From an uncultured Prevotellaceae bacterium (lineage in GTDB: Bacteria > Bacteroidota > Bacteroidia > Bacteroidales > Bacteroidaceae): a stretch of 64,000 nucleotides of DNA. Where the stretch lies: the NCBI GenBank assembly GCA_900320565.1, contig ONSR01000011.1, positions 1 to 64,000 on the forward strand, given 5' to 3'. The translations under genes were made by a program, and so were the position numbers. Shown here in pieces: positions 26,212-32,566 of this stretch; positions within the stretch are counted from its first letter, which is position 1, and each line of letters starts with the position of its first letter. The notes under the pieces are model-generated. The model had not been told where the DNA came from and ran no database searches. It saw only the letters and a list, made by a program, of their open reading frames with translations.

Positions 26212-27430
26212 GAAGATAGTACTTGGCATTACGGGTAGCATTGCTGCCTATAAAGCTTGCATTCTTGCCCGACTTCTCATCAAGAAAGGTGCAGAAGTTC
26301 AGGTCGTAATGACTCCCTCTGCAAAGGAATTCATCACGCCTCTCACGTTGGCAACCTTGACACAGAAGCCTGTCGTCAGCGAGTTCTTCGATAGAAGAGA
26401 TGGCAGTTGGCATTCTCATGTGAGTCTTGGGCTTTGGGCAGATGCGATGCTTGTTGCCCCAGCTTCGGCAAGTACCATCGGCAAAATGGCAAACGGCATA
26501 GCCGACAACATGCTTGTAACCACTTACTTAAGCATGAAGCAAAGCTCGGCGGCCGAAGGGAAAGCCAAAGCTCCAGTGTTTGTTGCTCCCGCAATGGACC
26601 TCGACATGTATGCTCACCCTTCAACGCAGGCCAATCTGCAGAAGCTACAGAGTTACGGCAACCACATTATCGAGCCTGGAACTGGTTTCCTTGCTTCCAA
26701 ACTGGAAGGTAAAGGACGCATGGAAGAGCCTGAGAAGATTGTTGAAGCCATTGAGCAGTTCTTCGCTAAGCAACAGAAACTTGCCGGCAAGAAAGTGCTC
26801 ATCACGGCTGGCCCAACTTACGAGAAGATTGATCCCGTTCGCTTCATTGGCAATTATAGCAGCGGAAAGATGGGGTTTGCACTTGCCGAGGTTTGTGCAG
26901 AGCAAGGAGCAGAGGTGACGCTCGTCAGCGGTCCAGTCATGTTGCAGGCAAAACATCCAGGCATCAAGCGCATTGATGTGGAGAGTGCGCAGCAGATGTA
27001 TGAGGCAGCGACGAAGCATTTCCCCAAAGCAGATGTTGCAATCCTTTGTGCTGCTGTTGCTGACTTCACGCCAAAGACGACTGCCGATAAGAAGATAAAG
27101 CGTAAGGGAGATAACCTGAAACTTGAGTTGCAGCCTACACAAGACATTGCTGCGGCTCTTGGTGCTGTCAAGAAAAAGAAGCAAATGCTCGTTGGCTTTG
27201 CTCTCGAAACGGACAACGAACAAAAGAATGCTAAGGACAAACTGGAGCGTAAGAACTTCGATTTCATCGTCTTGAACAGTCTTCAGGACAAAGGTGCAGG
27301 CTTCCGCGTTGACACAAACAAAGTGACCATCATCGACCGTCATAATGGGCTTACAGCTTATGACACGAAGACAAAGAGGGAAGTGGCAGAGGACATTGTT
27401 GAACATTTGGTTCAACAAATGAAAAAATGA
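26198..27430 (+). CDS. coaBC: Bifunctional phosphopantothenoylcysteine decarboxylase/synthetase
   Basis: Two successive steps of coenzyme A synthesis. The N-terminal CoaC flavoprotein domain shows GITGSIAAYKA, the active-site His region WHSHVSLG and PAMDLDMY, where many homologues have PAMNxxMW. The CoaB part starts near residue 185 with KVLITAGPTYEKIDPVRFIGN and SSGKMG, and continues through CAAVADF and VGFALET. At 410 residues it is complete. The start MLENKKIVLG lies within the last codons of the exonuclease gene, indicating coupling. Confidence 0.93.
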   Translation: MLENKKIVLGITGSIAAYKACILARLLIKKGAEVQVVMTPSAKEFITPLTLATLTQKPVVSEFFDRRDGSWHSHVSLGLWADAMLVAPASASTIGKMANGIADNMLVTTYLSMKQSSAAEGKAKAPVFVAPAMDLDMYAHPSTQANLQKLQSYGNHIIEPGTGFLASKLEGKGRMEEPEKIVEAIEQFFAKQQKLAGKKVLITAGPTYEKIDPVRFIGNYSSGKMGFALAEVCAEQGAEVTLVSGPVMLQAKHPGIKRIDVESAQQMYEAATKHFPKADVAILCAAVADFTPKTTADKKIKRKGDNLKLELQPTQDIAAALGAVKKKKQMLVGFALETDNEQKNAKDKLERKNFDFIVLNSLQDKGAGFRVDTNKVTIIDRHNGLTAYDTKTKREVAEDIVEHLVQQMKK

Positions 27431-27442
27431 AAGAATGAAAAA

Positions 27443-28360
27443 ATGAAGTATTTCAAGCATATTCTATTCTTGCTCCTATGGTCAATTGTTAATTGTCAAT
27501 GGTCAATGGTGAATGCACAGGAGCTTGAGGCTCGTGTGACGATTAATCATACGCAAATCGAAACGACAAGAACCGAAGTGTTTGATGCGTTGCAGACGAA
27601 GTTGACGGACTTCCTCAACAATCACAAATGGACAGAGATTCCTTTCCGTGAGAACGAGAAGATACAGTGCAACTTCAACATAACAGTCAACACATACAAG
27701 CAAGACGAGAACACCCTCGAGTGCACTTTGCTTATGAATAGCAGTCGCCCTGTTTACGGAAGCACATACAATACGGTGGCATATGCGGTGAACGACAAAG
27801 ACTTTACATTCGAGTTCAACGAGTTCGACCAGCTTGAGTATCAGGAGAATCAGATAGACAACAACCTTGTGGCGCTGCTTGCTTATTATGCCTATATGAT
27901 AATAGGTATGGACCTCGACACGATGGCGCCAATGGGAGGCACGGATTGTTTCCATGTTGCACAAGACATTGCCATTGCAGGCGAGAGCATGGGCTTCCCG
28001 GGGTGGAAGACATTTGGCGACAGCGGCAATCGTTATGGCTTGCTGAATGACTATATGGATGGAGCTTTGGAGTGCATGCGAGAGTTCAACTACATATATC
28101 ATCGTAAAGGCCTCGACCGCATGACTGAAGTTCCGGATAGTGCTCGTGCCACGATTACAGACGCTCTCGAACTGCTTCATGAAGCCAATACGGCAAAGAA
28201 CCTGACCCGTGTAGCACAACTCTTCACGGAATATAAGCGCGATGAACTGGTTAATATCTACGAGAAGAAAGGTACGCGCGAGGAGAAAGACAAGGCCTAC
28301 GAAATCCTCTTTGCCATCGATGCTTCACAGCAAAACACCTGGGAGAAGATAAAGAAATGA
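27443..28360 (+). CDS. porD: PorD/DUF4835 family secreted protein
   Basis: An N-terminal signal peptide leads to a periplasmic or outer-membrane-associated chain of about 280 residues with ARVTINHTQIETT, YGSTYNTVAYAVNDKDF and the long helical C-terminal half typical of DUF4835. That family is named PorD for its association with type IX secretion in Bacteroidota; the function of this copy is inferred. Position right after coaBC is, as far as I recall, a common arrangement. The signal peptide region WSIVNCQWSMVNAQ is encoded by a CAATGGT-type heptamer repeat (27483-27516), so an intergenic-style repeat has become coding. Confidence 0.8.
   Translation: MKYFKHILFLLLWSIVNCQWSMVNAQELEARVTINHTQIETTRTEVFDALQTKLTDFLNNHKWTEIPFRENEKIQCNFNITVNTYKQDENTLECTLLMNSSRPVYGSTYNTVAYAVNDKDFTFEFNEFDQLEYQENQIDNNLVALLAYYAYMIIGMDLDTMAPMGGTDCFHVAQDIAIAGESMGFPGWKTFGDSGNRYGLLNDYMDGALECMREFNYIYHRKGLDRMTEVPDSARATITDALELLHEANTAKNLTRVAQLFTEYKRDELVNIYEKKGTREEKDKAYEILFAIDASQQNTWEKIKK
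27483..27516 (+). repeat. CAATGGT/CAATTGT heptamer repeat inside the porD signal peptide
   Basis: Units of GTCAATTGTTAATT and two exact CAATGGT copies with a 7-bp period are read in frame within the h/c-region of the signal peptide. Confidence 0.7.
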
Positions 28361-28475
28361 TGCTTTAACCTTCATTATACATTTATATAATGTAGGGATA
28401 CCCACAAACAAACATTAAATACACCCGAGAAAACCCGTTTGCCTCGCTGACTTTATTAGTTGGCGAAGCTTTTTC

Positions 28476-30485
28476 TTATTGTTGCTCTTCTATTTCTGCT
28501 TGCAGGCGAAGCATTTCGTCGCGCAAGATGGCGGCATCGACGAACTCCAGTTTCTTGGCTGCTTCCTGCATCTTCCTCTTGAGATTCGCTATGCGCTGCT
28601 TCTTCTCTTCGAGTGTCATTGTCTCTGCTTCAGCAACTGCAAGGACTTCATAATGTGCCGGTTCGACGTATGCTTGCGGTCCTTCCAGACCAGTATTGAA
28701 GGGAGATGACTGGTCTTTGCGTATCTGCCGAGGAGTGATGCCGTGCTCTTCGTTGTAATGCAACTGCTTTTCGCGACGTCGATTGGTCTCGTTGATGGTG
28801 GCAGCCATGCTTTCTGTAATGGTGTCGGCATACATGATGGCTTTGCCGTTGACATTTCGAGCGGCACGACCTATCGTTTGTGTCAGGCTTCTTTGGTTGC
28901 GCAGGAAACCTTCCTTGTCTGCATCGAGGATGGCGACAAGCGAGACTTCCGGCAAGTCGAGGCCTTCCCTGAGGAGGTTCACGCCGACCAGCACATCGTG
29001 CTTCCCCAAGCGAAGTTCACTCAGAATGCGTACGCGGTCGAGCGTATCGACGTCGCTATGGATGTAAGTTGCCTGAATGCCATTGCCAAGCAAATACTCC
29101 GTCATTTCCTCGGCCATACGTTTCGTGAGCGTGATGACCAGCACACGTTCCTTCCTTTCGATGCACCCTTGAATCTCTTCCATGAGGTCGTCCACCTGAT
29201 TTTCCGTAGGTCGAACCTCGATGAGAGGGTCGAGCAAGCCCGTTGGTCTGATGACTTGTTCCACGACAACGCCTTCGCTTTGCTGAATTTCATAGTCCGC
29301 AGGAGTAGCGCTGACGTATATAATCTGGTTCGTCATCTCTTGAAACTCCTCGAACTTCAGCGGTCTGTTGTCCTTCGCAGCAGGCAGACGGAAGCCATAA
29401 TCCACGAGAGTCGTCTTGCGGGCCTGGTCTCCGCCGTACATCGCATGCAGTTGAGGCACAGACACATGGCTTTCGTCGATGACCATGAGGAAGTCCTTGG
29501 GGAAGAAGTCGAGCAGACAATACGGGCGCGTTCCCGGCTTGCGTCCATCGAAGTAACGGCTGTAGTTCTCTATTCCGGAACAATGTCCCAGCTCGCGAAT
29601 CATTTCTATATCGTAGGTCACGCGTTCGTGCAGACGCTTTGCTTCAAGCTCTTTCCCTTGACTCTCAAAGAAAGAAACCTGCGCTCGAAGGTCCTCCTGA
29701 ATCTGCACGATTGCCCTGTCTTGAGCATCCTTCGTGGTCATAAAGAGATTGGCAGGATATATCTTGTAGCAATCATAGAGCTGAATGCGTACAAGCAACT
29801 CAGCATCAAGCTCTTCGATGCTCTCTATTTCATCATCCCAGAAAGTGATTCTGAGCAGGAAATCGCTGTAGGCAAGGGCAATATCCACCGTGTCGCCTTT
29901 CACCCTGTATTCCCCTCTGGACAGACTTATATCGTTGCGGACATAAAGCAGCTCGTTCAGGCGACGCAACAACTCGTTTCGGTCAAGCTTCTGACCAACG
30001 TGAAGTTCGAGCAGACTCTCGTAGAAAGTCGATGGATTGCCCATTCCATAGATGCAGGAAACGCTGCTAACCACGATGACATCCTGCCTCCCCGAAAGCA
30101 AAGCGCTTGTAGCCGAGAGCCGCATCTTATCGATTTCCTCGTTGATGGCCAAGTCCTTCTCGATGTACGTATCAGTAGAAGGCATGTAGGCTTCCGGCTG
30201 ATAGTAGTCGTAGTAGCTGACGTAGTACTCCACAGCGTTGTGCGGAAAGAACTGCTTCATCTCGCCGTAGAGCTGAGCGGCAAGCGTCTTGTTGTGCGAG
30301 AGGATGAGGGTAGGGCGGTTGATGTTACGGATGACGTTGGCGATGGTGAACGTCTTTCCGCTGCCCGTCACGCCCAGAAGCGTCTGAGCCTTAACGCCCT
30401 CTCGGATGCCATCCGTCAGCTGCTGAATGGCTTCGGGCTGGTCTCCCGTCGGAACATAATCAGATATAAGCTCGAATTGATTCAT
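28476..30485 (-). CDS. uvrB: Excinuclease ABC subunit B
   Basis: DNA-damage verification helicase of nucleotide excision repair. Visible motifs: Walker A GVTGSGKTFT, the beta-hairpin area YYDYYQPEAY, DESH in motif II, ATPADYE, motif V GVNLLREGLDLPEVSLV, motif VI QTIGRAARN, and the C-terminal UVR helical pair (about 630-665) for UvrC/UvrA contact. The start MNQFELISDYVPTG (30485) has the usual family position, and the TACCTTTG promoter element ends only four bases before it, predicting a message with essentially no leader. Normal length, 669 residues. Confidence 0.95.
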   Translation of the reverse strand: MNQFELISDYVPTGDQPEAIQQLTDGIREGVKAQTLLGVTGSGKTFTIANVIRNINRPTLILSHNKTLAAQLYGEMKQFFPHNAVEYYVSYYDYYQPEAYMPSTDTYIEKDLAINEEIDKMRLSATSALLSGRQDVIVVSSVSCIYGMGNPSTFYESLLELHVGQKLDRNELLRRLNELLYVRNDISLSRGEYRVKGDTVDIALAYSDFLLRITFWDDEIESIEELDAELLVRIQLYDCYKIYPANLFMTTKDAQDRAIVQIQEDLRAQVSFFESQGKELEAKRLHERVTYDIEMIRELGHCSGIENYSRYFDGRKPGTRPYCLLDFFPKDFLMVIDESHVSVPQLHAMYGGDQARKTTLVDYGFRLPAAKDNRPLKFEEFQEMTNQIIYVSATPADYEIQQSEGVVVEQVIRPTGLLDPLIEVRPTENQVDDLMEEIQGCIERKERVLVITLTKRMAEEMTEYLLGNGIQATYIHSDVDTLDRVRILSELRLGKHDVLVGVNLLREGLDLPEVSLVAILDADKEGFLRNQRSLTQTIGRAARNVNGKAIMYADTITESMAATINETNRRREKQLHYNEEHGITPRQIRKDQSSPFNTGLEGPQAYVEPAHYEVLAVAEAETMTLEEKKQRIANLKRKMQEAAKKLEFVDAAILRDEMLRLQAEIEEQQ

Positions 30486-30489
30486 GATG

Positions 30490-30497
30490 CAAAGGTA
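30490..30497 (-). promoter_or_regulatory. -7 element of uvrB, apparently leaderless
   Basis: The minus strand reads TACCTTTG, then CATC, then the ATG. Since Bacteroidota transcripts begin a few bases after this element, the start codon would lie at or next to the first transcribed base. Confidence 0.7.
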
Positions 30498-30559
30498 CAT
30501 AAAAGCGAGCAAATAACCAAACATTATGGATAAAAACACATCTCTACTTTGGACGATTC

Positions 30560-30669
30560 CAAAGATGGCGTGATAGGTTTACAAAGATAGCGTGTTAAGT
30601 TGCTCAAGTTAACGTGTTAAGTTTGCGAAGATGACGTGTTAAGTTTAGCATCTTAACGTGTCACGTTGG
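30560..30669 (+). repeat. 22-bp-period intergenic array C (5 units)
   Basis: The CGTG cores start at 30569, 30591, 30613, 30635 and 30657, exactly 22 bp apart. Units vary around AAGTTAACGTGTTAAGTTTGC. The array lies between the divergent uvrB and charged-protein promoters; the remainder of the 30498-30890 gap holds the tandem promoter cassette. Confidence 0.9.
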
Positions 30670-30747
30670 CAGACGCTTTCAGAGACATCTTCAAACGCTC
30701 AAGTATAAGATTATCCGTTTGTAATCAGAAATATTTTTCGTTTTTCT

Positions 30748-30866
30748 TTTGTATTGGGCTCGCTTGTTCGTATCTTTGACCTTCAGTCGAAGTTACTTTT
30801 GCTCGAGAATACAATAGAAAAATTTTTCGTTTTTCTTTGTATTCTGCTCGCTTATTCGTATCTTTG
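30748..30866 (+). promoter_or_regulatory. Tandem promoter cassette, two near-identical copies
   Basis: Copy 1 has TTTG 30748-30751 and TATCTTTG 30771-30778; copy 2 has TTTG 30836-30839 and TATCTTTG 30859-30866. Both have 19-bp spacers, are preceded by TTTTTCGTTTTTC, and lie 88 bp apart. The spacer text (TATTCTGCTCGCTTATTCG in copy 2) and the inter-copy text (GTCGAAGTTACTTTTGCTCG) recur at the pfp promoter. Confidence 0.8.
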
Positions 30867-30890
30867 CAGCAGATTTAACGCAAACAAACT

Positions 30891-31718
30891 ATGAAAGAAG
30901 AGAAGAAAACCGCCAAAAAGAAGGCTCCGAAGAAGACTGTTAAGAAGCTTGAAAGCATCTTGGACCTCAATTCAAACAATATTTGGGACTTCGATGAATA
31001 TGCAATTTCCGAGGCTTGGGAGCGCGAAAGACAAGGTGAGGACTTCAGCATCAGCGAGATGAAGTTGCTCAACACCATCAGGCTTGCCTTCGAGGTGGTA
31101 CATTATAATCCTGCAGACGAGCGCGAGGCTGCCAAATATGAGAACGGCGGCTGGGCTAAGTTGACACATTGCAACGAGGAGAAAGGCTGTGTGGCTATCC
31201 GCAGAAAAGCAATCGAACGCATCACAGACCTCAGCTACGAGAACATCCGACACATTTCGACTGCCATGCTTCTGGAGCTTATCGACCGCAACTTCGGCGG
31301 CGGATGGGACGCAATAGCCCTTGCTATTCGCGACATTATAGAGACTGGTTTCGAGATAAGCACGACCCAACTTCCCGCAAGCCGCATTCATACTCCTGGC
31401 GGCACCGTAGATAAGAAGGTGGCACAGGGCTTCGATGTTCTGGAAATACCCAAGGGAACTTGGGTGGAAGCTATCTTCGCGAAGAAGAAAGACCCAGTCG
31501 AGAAGATTCACATGGACCTGCCGGAAAGGGAATACGACGAAGACGGAAATCCCATTTCTCTGCCCGAAGACCTGAATAACGACGAGGAGAACGACGACGA
31601 TGTGCTCGACAACGACGACACTTACTACAGCAGTCTGACGCCAGAAGCCGACGTGAAAGACCTCGAAGAGGAAGGTCTCTCAATCGAAGACGTTAGCGAA
31701 AGCGACGAAGACGAGTAG
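30891..31718 (+). CDS. Unknown protein with basic head and acidic tail
   Basis: I do not recognise the family. The first 20 residues are almost all Lys/Ala/Pro (AKKKAPKKTVKK). A central domain of about 150 residues contains WERERQGEDFSISEMKLLN, ENIRHISTAMLLELIDRNFGGGW and FEISTTQLPASRIHTPGG. The last 70 residues are strongly acidic (Asp/Glu runs). There is no signal peptide or membrane segment, so it is cytosolic. The charge split suggests binding to nucleic acid or to another charged partner. Two strong tandem promoters imply high expression. It is convergent with the methyltransferase gene, with two bases between the stops. Confidence 0.7.
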   Translation: MKEEKKTAKKKAPKKTVKKLESILDLNSNNIWDFDEYAISEAWERERQGEDFSISEMKLLNTIRLAFEVVHYNPADEREAAKYENGGWAKLTHCNEEKGCVAIRRKAIERITDLSYENIRHISTAMLLELIDRNFGGGWDAIALAIRDIIETGFEISTTQLPASRIHTPGGTVDKKVAQGFDVLEIPKGTWVEAIFAKKKDPVEKIHMDLPEREYDEDGNPISLPEDLNNDEENDDDVLDNDDTYYSSLTPEADVKDLEEEGLSIEDVSESDEDE

Positions 31719-31720
31719 GG

Positions 31721-32470
31721 TTATCTCCTCCTGAACTCAGCACAAACGATTCCCGTAGCGACCGCCACATTGAGACTCTCTGTGGTGAGTGAACCTTTTG
31801 GGTAGTTCGGAACGTACAAACGACGGTTCACCAGCTTCGCAACAGGCTGGCTGATGCCGTTCCCTTCGTTGCCCATCACGATGATTCCTTCCCCCGAAAG
31901 TTCTTCCTTATATATATCTGTTCCGTCGAGGAAAGTGCCGAAGACAGGCATCTCGACCTGCCCAAGCACCTCCGGAAGGTTGCAGTAAAAGACCTTGACC
32001 CTCGCCAAAGCTCCCATGCAGGACTGCACACATTTCGGATTATAAACGTCGGCCGTTCCCTCGGAACACAAGACCTCGTGAATGCCGAACCAGTCTGCTA
32101 TGCGAAGAATCGTGCCAAGATTGCCCGGGTCTTGTACGCTGTCCAGCGCTATGACAAGCTTCTTCTGCAAGGACGAAATGTCGAGCCGCCTCTCAGGAAT
32201 GGGCATAACGGCCAAGACACTTTGAGGCGTTCGCAAGAGACTCGCCCTTTCCAACTCCGTTTGACTCACCTCGTCCACCTCTTTGACTGCTCGAAGAAGG
32301 TGACGGTTCGCGTCGAGCCAGTCCTTTGTGGCTGCTATATATAAAGGAGTGGAGTAGGGAAGCAGTTCGCCCACGAGCTTAGGCCCTTCGGCAACAAATG
32401 CTTTCTCTTGCAGACGATACTTCCGCATCTCCAGAGACTTAATCCATTTAATACGAGTTCGAGATATCAT
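31721..32470 (-). CDS. SpoU/TrmH-family RNA 2'-O-methyltransferase
   Basis: SAM-dependent RNA ribose methyltransferase with a trefoil knot. The N-terminal substrate-binding part starts KWIKSLEMRKYR and EKAFVAEGPK. The knot motifs are DSVQDPGNLGTILRIADWFG, VMGNEGNGIS and LTTESLNVAVATGI. At 249 residues it is complete. Whether it modifies rRNA or tRNA cannot be told from sequence. Its promoter (TAACTTTG on the minus strand at 32494-32501) faces the tamL-like promoter. Confidence 0.88.
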   Translation of the reverse strand: MISRTRIKWIKSLEMRKYRLQEKAFVAEGPKLVGELLPYSTPLYIAATKDWLDANRHLLRAVKEVDEVSQTELERASLLRTPQSVLAVMPIPERRLDISSLQKKLVIALDSVQDPGNLGTILRIADWFGIHEVLCSEGTADVYNPKCVQSCMGALARVKVFYCNLPEVLGQVEMPVFGTFLDGTDIYKEELSGEGIIVMGNEGNGISQPVAKLVNRRLYVPNYPKGSLTTESLNVAVATGIVCAEFRRR

Positions 32471-32493
32471 GGTTTATGGTTCATTGCTGTCTG

Positions 32494-32501
32494 CAAAGTT
32501 A
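32494..32501 (-). promoter_or_regulatory. -7 element of the SpoU methyltransferase gene
   Basis: TAACTTTG on the minus strand, 23 nt before the ATG at 32470. Confidence 0.65.
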
Positions 32502-32506
32502 CGAAA

Positions 32507-32548
32507 AATAATAAAATAATGAATTATGAACGATGAATTATGAACTAA
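32507..32548 (+). repeat. GAATTAT-type heptamer repeat
   Basis: GAATTATGAACGATGAATTATGAAC-like units with 7-bp spacing fill the bases between the divergent SpoU and tamL-like promoters and occupy the -33 region of the latter. Confidence 0.65.
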
Positions 32549-32554
32549 TTGTCG

Positions 32555-32562
32555 TATCTTTG
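32555..32562 (+). promoter_or_regulatory. -7 element of the tamL-like gene, apparently leaderless
   Basis: TATCTTTG is followed by TAGC and then the GTG start at 32567, the same four-base gap as at uvrB. Confidence 0.65.
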
Positions 32563-32566
32563 TAGC

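Noticed and set aside
28743..30533. 596-residue plus-strand frame opposite uvrB
   Set aside because: Antisense shadow; all UvrB motifs are on the minus strand.
30560..30669. CRISPR array
   Set aside because: The 22-bp units are directly adjacent and degenerate, there are no unique spacers and no cas genes, and arrays of 2-5 units are scattered over the window.
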